The notes under the pieces: model-generated | Seen by the model: the letters and a program-made list of their open reading frames with translations, nothing else | The model's database searches: none | Told to the model about the DNA's origin: nothing | NCBI GenBank assembly: GCA_002495945.1 | Contig: DAHU01000049.1 | Span: 1-8,400, forward strand | Direction of reading: 5' to 3' | From: Euryarchaeota archaeon UBA13 | GTDB lineage: Archaea > Thermoplasmatota > Poseidoniia > Poseidoniales > Poseidoniaceae | DNA length: 8,400 nt | Made by a program: the position numbers and the translations under genes | Shown here: positions 1 to 5,799 of the stretch, piece after piece | Numbering within the stretch: position 1 is the first letter of the stretch | Layout: the number at the start of each line of letters is the position of its first letter

Positions 1-269
1 ATGAATGATGAACAGCAAATGAAACTTGAGATCTCGAATAAGATATAAATGTCTGAGCCTAAACCTGTGAAGGGTAGTCCAATAGATACTAGTACCCCCA
101 ATACGAGTATTGCTGTAGAAATTATTCTCAGATTTGTTTCCGGCTTGTATTTTGGATTTAACACGATTATCTGTTGTTGACCTGATTGAACTTGATGTAC
201 GCCTGACGGTACTTCTCCGCCACCCCAGAACTGGTTTTGCGGTTGATTCGGGTCAATCCCTGCTTGCAT
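1..269 (-). CDS. Small membrane protein with Gln-rich N-terminal tail (partial, C-terminus beyond left edge)
   Basis: Reading the minus strand from an ATG at 269-267 gives 89 residues with no stop before the window edge. The first 40 or so residues are polar and rich in Gln, Gly and Pro (QPQNQ, WGGGE, SGQQQ), which suggests a soluble, flexible tail. A hydrophobic segment follows at about residues 47-66 (start LRIISTAILVLG), and a second seems to begin near residue 73. I do not recognise the family. The layout (flexible Gln-rich tail, then several membrane helices) is common among small membrane proteins of marine archaea, but that is only a resemblance. It lies 34 bases after the stop of the AIG1-like gene on the same strand, so the two may be co-transcribed. 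No function is assigned. Confidence 0.7.
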   Translation of the reverse strand, partial: MQAGIDPNQPQNQFWGGGEVPSGVHQVQSGQQQIIVLNPKYKPETNLRIISTAILVLGVLVSIGLPFTGLGSDIYILFEISSFICCSSF

Positions 270-303
270 AATGTATTGTCAACAATCTGCTATTCAAAGA
301 TTT

Positions 304-1194
304 TCAATTATCAGTGATGTCTGGCTTAAACTGAACGATTAATGACAGCCATACAATGATAACTAGCCATGATAGCCAAGAATTGTATTGGTTTAACAGA
401 GTAATTGACCATAATCCAAGGTAAAATAAGGCAATTATGCTGGCAATTCCGATGACAAATGCTGGGGCAGTCTTCGGCTTAGGGTGCAAGAATGAGTAAA
501 CAAAATAACCACCGCTATAGTATGCTAACCAGTAGGCGAATATCAGATAAACAATACCAATTAGTAGGCCGAAGATGGCTAATTGTGGATGAAGTTCTGG
601 CTCAATCATAAGTAGTTCAAATGCGAGGAATATCGCGGCAAAATTATGCATTATTTGTTCGTGAAATAAGAACATGTGGCCATGGTCACGACCAATTTTG
701 ACCTCATCTGGTAGAATGATATATCTTACGATTGTTGCGGTTAGGAATGCCATGGAAATTCCCGTTACAAACATCATGGTTTGTATACCGAGTAATAGGG
801 TATTACTGTAATTATACATTTCAATTATTTGTCCAATACTTGCTGTAAGAAAATATCCAACATACATCAGTAGTGTCCACGAGGAAAAGGTAACGAACTT
901 TTCAACGCCAACCGGGTTCAATACCACTTGTTTATTTTCGGTACGGGTTACTACGCGCATGTTGCCTGGACCACAGGTAAACATGGAAACAATAGCATAG
1001 ATGCCAACACACAAGCAAATTAATCGATATAGCAAAATTAGCGGTGATTCAGTAACGAAACTTTCCGATACCTCGATTACTGTTTGAACAATTTCGGAGA
1101 ATGAGAGGTATAGAATGATAGCCAATGATAATGAAATGATTGTCGCGATGGTAATATTGGTGTAATCATCACGACTAACATCGCTATTATCCAT
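304..1194 (-). CDS. Polytopic membrane protein resembling the AIG1/ADTRP (FAR-17a) intramembrane hydrolase family
   Basis: The protein has 296 residues and about seven or eight hydrophobic helices (near 13-32, 52-73, 103-124, 132-155, 184-197, 205-228, 245-268 and 271-288). Three blocks resemble human AIG1 as I remember it. KFVTF at 99-103 matches KFLTF, which holds the catalytic Thr (here T102). MH at 182-183 is followed by Glu ten residues after the His (E193), like the HGMH block of AIG1 with its catalytic His. The block at 226-236 with GG, VY and SFL matches the AIG1 segment with TG, VY and PFL. AIG1 and ADTRP cleave fatty acid esters of hydroxy fatty acids using Thr and His inside the membrane. 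If the homology holds, this is a membrane lipid hydrolase. The bacterial Pr6Pr membrane proteins, which have a similar pattern, are the main alternative. The start ATG fits a short polar N-terminus. A run of five T lies between this gene and the phosphatase upstream, so it may have its own transcript. Confidence 0.6.
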   Translation of the reverse strand: MDNSDVSRDDYTNITIATIISLSLAIILYLSFSEIVQTVIEVSESFVTESPLILLYRLICLCVGIYAIVSMFTCGPGNMRVVTRTENKQVVLNPVGVEKFVTFSSWTLLMYVGYFLTASIGQIIEMYNYSNTLLLGIQTMMFVTGISMAFLTATIVRYIILPDEVKIGRDHGHMFLFHEQIMHNFAAIFLAFELLMIEPELHPQLAIFGLLIGIVYLIFAYWLAYYSGGYFVYSFLHPKPKTAPAFVIGIASIIALFYLGLWSITLLNQYNSWLSWLVIIVWLSLIVQFKPDITDN

Positions 1195-1251
1195 GTTGTA
1201 CCGGCGACTGATTTATGGTAAAAAGCATCGTATTCGATAAATTAACTAATA

Positions 1252-1977
1252 TTAATCGCAGGCTAATATTGCCTCGACTAATGGCTGTATAGTTTTGCCA
1301 TGTGGGAATGGGGAAGAGACATCAGCCGCTTGAGATACATAAGCGAATGCCCCACCGACAGCAACAGACCAGTTCGCTAACTCGAACATTGACAAGTCGT
1401 TAGGAGCGTCACCAACACAGAGTAAATCAGATGGTTTCAAACCCATCTTGTTGAGAATGATTTGCAAACCCGAGCCTTTCGATAACTGAGGCTCCATTAG
1501 ATGTATGGCAAACCCGGTACGAACCACGGAAAGGTGTGACCATTGACTGTGCTGGATTAATTCGGTGATTAGTTCAAGATTCTCATTTGGTGAAAGACAC
1601 CACTCGCTTTCCCGCCACTGGTTGGTTTCGATACCCTCCCAATTTAGGCCACTAATTTTTGTTGCCAGCCATTGGGCAGCAGCCTTTGCCTCACTACCAT
1701 CGGCACGATACTGCGTCTCTCCCCAGTCTGGATGCCACAACACGCCACCATTTTCGCAGCAAATAGGTCCACTTAGATTCAAAAACCGCCACAATCCGTA
1801 GGTAATAGCTCTAACATTTCCAGTAGCTAAGATGACGGGAATTCCGGCCTCCTCAAGTTTTTGTAAAGCATCGATGACTGAGGGCTCAATTAATTTATTT
1901 TCATTGGTGAGTGTGCCGTCAATGTCCACTGCCACAACCTTTGGCTTCCAGTTGTCGGGAAGCCACTTCATAGTCAT
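1252..1977 (-). CDS. pgp: Phosphoglycolate phosphatase, archaeal HAD type
   Basis: This HAD-superfamily phosphatase should hydrolyse 2-phosphoglycolate to glycolate in the cytosol. With the chosen start (241 residues) the motifs are: motif I DIDGT with nucleophile D18 and acid D20; motif II Thr in ATGN at 51-54; a conserved ENGG near 75; WRE near 121; HLM near 159; motif III Lys near 167; motif IV GDAPND with D190 and D194. ENGG, WRE, HLM and GD..ND match the Thermoplasma TA0175 phosphatase, and the length is close to the usual 220-240. The frame stays open to an ATG at 2058, but that start would add 27 residues unlike the family and leave 8 bases before the divergent ATPase gene. I therefore prefer the ATG at 1977, or the one at 1971. 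A GTG at 1935 is also possible. Without a Rubisco cycle in view, the likely substrate source is phosphoglycolate released during repair of oxidised DNA ends. Confidence 0.88.
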   Translation of the reverse strand: MTMKWLPDNWKPKVVAVDIDGTLTNENKLIEPSVIDALQKLEEAGIPVILATGNVRAITYGLWRFLNLSGPICCENGGVLWHPDWGETQYRADGSEAKAAAQWLATKISGLNWEGIETNQWRESEWCLSPNENLELITELIQHSQWSHLSVVRTGFAIHLMEPQLSKGSGLQIILNKMGLKPSDLLCVGDAPNDLSMFELANWSVAVGGAFAYVSQAADVSSPFPHGKTIQPLVEAILACD

Positions 1978-2030
1978 GCCTGCGAGATATATTTCATCAA
2001 TTTTGGCATCTAAACAGTTTAGCAATACAG

Positions 2031-2038
2031 GATATAAT
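2031..2038 (+). promoter_or_regulatory. TATA-like box of the metal ATPase operon, possibly shared with the divergent phosphatase
   Basis: GATATAAT lies about 29 bases before the ATPase ATG at 2067. That matches an archaeal TATA box giving a transcript with a leader of only a few bases. On the minus strand the same bases read ATTATATC and would place a start near 2009, about 30 bases before the preferred phosphatase ATG. A second AT-rich stretch (AGATATATTT, 1986-1995) is another candidate for the phosphatase. This is position and base content only; no consensus scoring was done. Confidence 0.5.
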
Positions 2039-2046
2039 TCATGAAT
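2037..2046. promoter_or_regulatory. Candidate operator: 10-bp perfect palindrome between TATA box and start codon
   Basis: ATTCATGAAT is a perfect inverted repeat. It overlaps the end of the TATA-like box and ends 20 bases before the ATPase ATG. A dimeric winged-helix repressor bound there would block transcription of the operon, and the operon itself encodes such a protein at 4828-5292. The link is inferred from position. Palindromes of this length in AT-rich DNA also arise by chance. Confidence 0.35.
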
Positions 2047-2066
2047 ATTGACCATCACGATAAGTC

Positions 2067-4793
2067 ATGGCGGGTAAGGATGAAGAAGAGTCCTTTATGT
2101 CATTGGAAGATGATGTTGTAAAACCCTCGAGTAAGAAAGCCTCAAAAAAATCGAAAAAGGCAGCAAAAACCACTGTAGTGGAAAATCCTCAAATTCTAGA
2201 TGCCGAAATCTTGGATACCACAGTTATCGAACAAGCAGGCGGAAAGTTTGAGGTCGAGTGGCCGTTAATCGGTATGGATTGTCCCGATTGTGCATCCAAA
2301 GCAATGCGAGGTCTGTCACATCTCAATCAAGTGGTTGATCCCGAAATTTCTGCAACTGCTGGAGAAATAAAATTGACCGTAGATTTAGATCAGGGGTTAC
2401 TATCACAGGTTTCTACGGTGATGAAATCTCTAGGCCATCCACCAAATGTACCGCTCAACTTACTAAAATCAGTTAATGCAGAGACAGTCGCAAAACGCAA
2501 TAATGTCCAGAAAAAAGCTGTTAAACGATTGATGATGCGACAGCCTGGTGTACTTGACGTAGAGATAAGTAAGGATGACGAGATACTTCTTCAGCTAGTC
2601 CCTGCACCTCGTAATGATTTGCGGATACTACGTGATAAATCATTGAAGCAGGTAATAGGCATGGAGCCAAGATTTACCGAGGCCTCAACAACTAGACTTA
2701 GACCGGATCAATGGCGCCTGTTCGGTGGCGCCGTCGCGATACCGATATTGATGATTATATTCTTGGGAGAATTGCTTGAATGGTCACCAATCATCATCGG
2801 ATTAATCGGTGCTTATGGCGTAATGATTGGTGGATTGCAAATGTTTCACGAAGCAGTGGCTAGTCTAATATCTAAACAAATGGGCTTTCAAGTACTTACC
2901 AGCATTGCCGTAATCGGTGCATCGATACTTGGAATGTGGGAAGAGGCCTTGATGGTCGTTATCTTAGTTGCCATTGCCGGGCATCTCGAAACCAGCGCGC
3001 TAGAAAACGCTCGGGAATTGATGCAGGGCGGTTTGGATAGAATACCTAAGACCGCCCGTAAAATCTCTAATCCAGCGATAAAACTGGCCAAGCCCGAACA
3101 GTTCAGTGCCTTTTCAATCCAATCTAATACTCCGGCGATTCAACCAGTTGACACTAACCATCACAACCACTCAACTGAAGCGAGCGAAATCATCTCAATA
3201 GATGTGGTAAATGTTGGTGATATTCTAGAAGTTAGAAGTGGTGAACTTATTCCTGCAGACGGAATCATTGTCGACGGATTTGGAGCCTTAGACAAGGCAC
3301 CACTAACTGGCGAATCAGCACCAGTCGAGGTCCGGAAGGGTGACGAATTAAATGCCGGTCTCGTTCTATCTCGAGGGCCGGTTCTTCTCGAAGTCACCGC
3401 TGTAGGTGATGATTCTCGCCTTTCGGGATTGATTGATACAATTCATAGTTTCAAAGAACAAAAAGCCCCAATCCAAAATCAGATTGAACAATTTACGGCA
3501 ATTTGGGTCCCTATTGTGTTATTTGGGGCGTTAGTCGTGTGGTACTTCATGTTCCCTACAAGTAACTGGAAAATTATTCTATTACTCTGGGTCGTTGCTT
3601 GTCCATGTGCTTTACTGCTCGCCGCTGCAATGCCACATGCGGCTGCATTGAGCCGAGCCTCTCGAATGGGTGCCGTTGTTAGAGGAGGTAATACCCTCGA
3701 ACGATTGGCTAAGGTGAACCATGTTTTGCTAGATAAAACCGGAACTTTGACCTCCGGAAAACCGACAATTGGTTCTATTACAATTGCTAAAGGACGTCAA
3801 CGAAAACCGGCTTTAGCATTGGCTGGAGGTTTGGAAAAGCGTTCATCCCATCCATACGCTGTTGCAGTGTTGGATTTCCTCGAAACCGAATCAATAACTC
3901 CGTCTTCAGTGGCTGGTATAACCGATATAGAGGCCGGAGTCAAAGGATTTGCCAGTGGTAAAGAAGTGTCATTCATTAGAGCAGACATGGTTAAACAACA
4001 CAAGATTACAGTTCCAGACGATCTTAAAGTTGCGATTACTCAAGCCAAAAAAGATGGCTTCGGCGCAAGTTTGCTGACTAAAGAATCTGTCGCTATAGCC
4101 TTGTTCACTTTCGTTCATGATGATACGAGGGACGGTAGTAAAGAGTTGATTCATAGCCTACTTGCTCGAGGTGTCAGCGTTGAGATTATCTCTGGTGACC
4201 AACAATCCTCAGTCACCGCTTTTGCCAATAGTGTCGGGTTGCCAGAAGCATCTGCATTAGGTGAATTGTCCCCCGAAGATAAAGTCAAATGGGTAGAAGA
4301 CCGTTCTAAGAGTCATGTCACAATGATGGTAGGTGATGGGTTTAACGATTCAGCAGCATTGGCGGTGGCCGACATTGGTGTCGCAGTTGGGACTGGTGAA
4401 TCAGTAAATCTTGAAGCGGCAGACATAATGTTCCCTGGTGATGAGCCTAAGATGTTAGTTGATTTATACGATTTATCAGTAAAAATGAACAGAGCCTTGA
4501 TTGGTAATATTATCATGTCGGTTTCGATAACATTCATCCTAGTGTTTTCCGTAATCAATCAATTCTATGATCAATTATGGGTCGGAGTCCTAATTCACGA
4601 GGGCTCGGTTCTGTTGGTAATTTTCAACGGTGCGAGATTGTCTGGAAAGGGCAATATGCTTTCAATGCTGTCGCTTACAATGAAGAATTTGTATTTAGAC
4701 ATAGTTCAATTGTTCAAGCAATTAAGAGAGCATTACTTCGGTGCGGATTCCCCAAATGTTATTTTGCCAAACCAAAATCACGCGACATCTTAA
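2067..4793 (+). CDS. Heavy-metal P1B-type ATPase (zinc/cadmium-like, mixed subgroup motifs)
   Basis: This membrane pump couples ATP hydrolysis to transition-metal transport. In its 908 residues, in order: a Lys-rich tail (about 20-37); a ZntA-like metal-binding domain with GMDCPDC at 69-75 (C72, C75); a second domain of similar size without cysteines (about 145-200); helices near 218-236, 239-259, 275-290 and 292-308; an actuator domain with TGES at 414-417; helices at 479-496 and 502-522 with CPC at 512-514; phosphorylation motif DKTGT with D556; HP at 595-596; GDGFND at 756-761; and last helices at 809-830 and 835-855. The last helix has HEGS at 844-847, a P1B-4 feature, while CPC is usual for zinc/cadmium or copper pumps. 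The Lys and Asp of ZntA in the last two helices appear absent. A His-rich insertion (HHNH, 365-368) sits in the actuator domain, and a tail of about 50 residues follows the last helix. Metal specificity is uncertain. Confidence 0.93.
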   Translation: MAGKDEEESFMSLEDDVVKPSSKKASKKSKKAAKTTVVENPQILDAEILDTTVIEQAGGKFEVEWPLIGMDCPDCASKAMRGLSHLNQVVDPEISATAGEIKLTVDLDQGLLSQVSTVMKSLGHPPNVPLNLLKSVNAETVAKRNNVQKKAVKRLMMRQPGVLDVEISKDDEILLQLVPAPRNDLRILRDKSLKQVIGMEPRFTEASTTRLRPDQWRLFGGAVAIPILMIIFLGELLEWSPIIIGLIGAYGVMIGGLQMFHEAVASLISKQMGFQVLTSIAVIGASILGMWEEALMVVILVAIAGHLETSALENARELMQGGLDRIPKTARKISNPAIKLAKPEQFSAFSIQSNTPAIQPVDTNHHNHSTEASEIISIDVVNVGDILEVRSGELIPADGIIVDGFGALDKAPLTGESAPVEVRKGDELNAGLVLSRGPVLLEVTAVGDDSRLSGLIDTIHSFKEQKAPIQNQIEQFTAIWVPIVLFGALVVWYFMFPTSNWKIILLLWVVACPCALLLAAAMPHAAALSRASRMGAVVRGGNTLERLAKVNHVLLDKTGTLTSGKPTIGSITIAKGRQRKPALALAGGLEKRSSHPYAVAVLDFLETESITPSSVAGITDIEAGVKGFASGKEVSFIRADMVKQHKITVPDDLKVAITQAKKDGFGASLLTKESVAIALFTFVHDDTRDGSKELIHSLLARGVSVEIISGDQQSSVTAFANSVGLPEASALGELSPEDKVKWVEDRSKSHVTMMVGDGFNDSAALAVADIGVAVGTGESVNLEAADIMFPGDEPKMLVDLYDLSVKMNRALIGNIIMSVSITFILVFSVINQFYDQLWVGVLIHEGSVLLVIFNGARLSGKGNMLSMLSLTMKNLYLDIVQLFKQLREHYFGADSPNVILPNQNHATS

Positions 4794-4817
4794 ACCTTAG
4801 AAGCATCTCTTCCATTT

Positions 4818-4822
4818 AGGTG
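4818..4822 (+). promoter_or_regulatory. Possible ribosome binding site for the winged-helix regulator
   Basis: AGGTG ends five bases before the ATG at 4828, a normal Shine-Dalgarno distance. The GGAG that touches the ATG is too close to work in the usual way. An internal ribosome binding site fits translation from an operon transcript, unlike the first gene, which looks almost leaderless. Confidence 0.4.
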
Positions 4823-4923
4823 CGGAGATGAGTCGAGTAAGAGCAGACCCGATTACCGCCGCCCTCGCTCATCCAACTCGCCGAAGTCTGTACATCTCTC
4901 TTGGCAATGCGGCGGAGATGAGT
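4822..4923 (+). repeat. 12-base direct repeat around two in-frame ATG codons (4822-4833 and 4912-4923)
   Basis: GCGGAGATGAGT occurs at 4822-4833 and again at 4912-4923. The two copies are 90 bases apart, so their ATGs (4828 and 4918) are in the same frame. The first is the chosen start of the regulator; the second encodes Met31 inside its helix-turn-helix region. It may be chance, or a second translation start. Confidence 0.5.
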
Positions 4924-5292
4924 ACCGTTCAATTACAGAACTTAGTTGATGTAGACAGGTACAATCTTTACCACCACTTGAAAAAACTAGCCTCACTTGG
5001 TTTGATAGAAAACCATCGGGACGAGGGTCGCGCACGCTGGTGGAAAATAGCCCAGGCAGTGGACATGCCTGAGATTCTAACAGTAACTAATCCAAATCCT
5101 TCCACAACTTCTACACAGCCTTCGGGATTAGACTTGTCGGGCGAAAATACCCATGTTGTATCACTCAAAGGATCAAGGGATTCAGTCGGTGCAAAATTGA
5201 TGTTGGAGAAAGTTGCCAAGGAACTTGGTATTGAGCTAAACCTACCTTGGAATTTCGTTCCGGAGAAAATCGCTTTAATCGGCAAGGAATAG
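4828..5292 (+). CDS. ArsR-like winged helix-turn-helix regulator
   Basis: The protein has 154 residues. Residues 6-75 form a winged helix of the ArsR type: a first helix with the ALAHPTRR pattern (12-19), a second helix near 32-40, a recognition helix with RYNLYHHLKKL (44-54), then LGLIENHRDEGRARWW (57-72) as wing. A polar linker rich in Thr, Ser and Pro (about 86-105) leads to a second part (108-154) that I do not recognise. There is no cysteine anywhere, so the classical ArsR/SmtB cysteine metal site is missing; histidines at 15, 49, 50, 63 and 109 are the only obvious metal ligands besides acidic residues. It starts 34 bases after the ATPase gene and ends 8 bases before the zinc-ribbon gene, so it is likely co-transcribed and may control the operon. 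The start at 4828 is needed to include the first helix. The DNA-binding fold is clear; its ligand is not. Confidence 0.82.
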   Translation: MSRVRADPITAALAHPTRRSLYISLGNAAEMSTVQLQNLVDVDRYNLYHHLKKLASLGLIENHRDEGRARWWKIAQAVDMPEILTVTNPNPSTTSTQPSGLDLSGENTHVVSLKGSRDSVGAKLMLEKVAKELGIELNLPWNFVPEKIALIGKE

Positions 5293-5300
5293 GGTAGATT

Positions 5301-5693
5301 ATGACCGAGGAGTTGTATGTCGAGTCTAGGATTTCGCCCCCTGGATTATCATGTCCTAAGTGTGACGAAATGCTGCCACAAAAACTTGGTGAAGTTCAAT
5401 GTGAAATGTGCTCCGCCAAGGTAAAAATCGAACATGAGGGCACCAGGAAAAAATGGCGAGATGAAAAAGTAAGTTGTCCGGGTTGTGACAAGGTTCTCAT
5501 TGTTGGTGTTGATTCGCGTCCGGCCAACCTTCAGTGTGTCTCATGTGATTGTCAATTCATTGTCAAACCAAATGTACCAAAAGTCGAGATAGAGTGTCCA
5601 GCATGTGATCGCCGATTGCGTTTGAGGAAGAAACCTGGTCGTCGAGAAATTGATTGCCCTGCCTGTGACAAGAAATTCTTTGTAAAATTTTGA
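5301..5693 (+). CDS. Protein of three tandem zinc ribbons
   Basis: The 130 residues consist almost wholly of three four-cysteine ribbons: C18, C21, C34, C37; C59, C62, C79, C82 (with an extra C84); and C99, C102, C119, C122. Each has the form CPxC, a 12- or 16-residue loop, then CxxC. Ribbons two and three look like recent copies of one unit, sharing a hydrophobic residue before CPxCD and a closing CD-x-x-F-x-VK pattern. They recall the MJ0042-type zinc finger. No helical or membrane part is visible. Such ribbons usually bind zinc structurally and contact protein or nucleic acid. Its place as last gene of the metal ATPase unit, 8 bases after the regulator, raises the possibility of a role in zinc binding, sensing or buffering, but that is inference from context alone. 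Confidence 0.85.
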   Translation: MTEELYVESRISPPGLSCPKCDEMLPQKLGEVQCEMCSAKVKIEHEGTRKKWRDEKVSCPGCDKVLIVGVDSRPANLQCVSCDCQFIVKPNVPKVEIECPACDRRLRLRKKPGRREIDCPACDKKFFVKF

Positions 5694-5695
5694 AC

Positions 5696-5724
5696 AATTT
5701 GAGGGTTTTTGGTTTCTCAAAATT
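5696..5724 (+). terminator. Possible T-rich terminator after the zinc-ribbon gene
   Basis: Just after the stop codon, TTTGAG (5698-5703) can pair with CTCAAA (5716-5721) around a T-rich loop that holds runs of five T (5706-5710) and three T. Archaeal termination often needs only U-rich RNA, so the T runs themselves may matter more than the weak stem. It marks a sensible end for the metal operon, before the promoter of the next gene. Confidence 0.4.
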
Positions 5725-5766
5725 ACCTTCAAAAACGCTGCCTTAAGCGCCAAAACCATCGCGCTC

Positions 5767-5776
5767 CTTATGTATG
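5767..5776 (+). promoter_or_regulatory. TATA-like box of the coiled-coil gene
   Basis: The stretch CTTATGTATG is centred about 28 bases before the ATG at 5800. That spacing suggests an almost leaderless transcript, as for the ATPase gene. The 106-base gap before this gene also supports a separate transcription unit. The match to a TATA consensus is modest. Confidence 0.4.
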
Positions 5777-5799
5777 ATTAGAGAAGGATAACAATCCGG

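Noticed and set aside
1195..1251. Promoter and terminator between the phosphatase and the AIG1-like gene
   Set aside because: A run of five T on the minus strand (1220-1224) and an AT-rich stretch near 1234-1242 are present, but spacing to the ATG at 1194 is about 40 bases and the signals are too weak to list.
1565..2044. Open frames on the plus strand inside the phosphatase gene (1565-1801 and 1832-2044)
   Set aside because: They are antisense to a gene with clear HAD motifs, have no recognisable domain, and show Ser- and Pro-rich composition typical of chance frames.
2888..4558. Several minus-strand open frames of 60-81 codons inside the ATPase gene
   Set aside because: All lie opposite conserved ATPase motifs and show no domain or plausible start signal.
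4577..4819. Plus-strand frame of 80 codons overlapping the end of the ATPase gene
   Set aside because: It overlaps the coding sequence of the last ATPase helix (HEGS) in another frame, and nothing in it looks like a real protein.
5724..5766. Second inverted repeat around CTTAAG in the gap before the coiled-coil gene
   Set aside because: Only the central six bases pair perfectly, and the surrounding bases do not extend a convincing stem.
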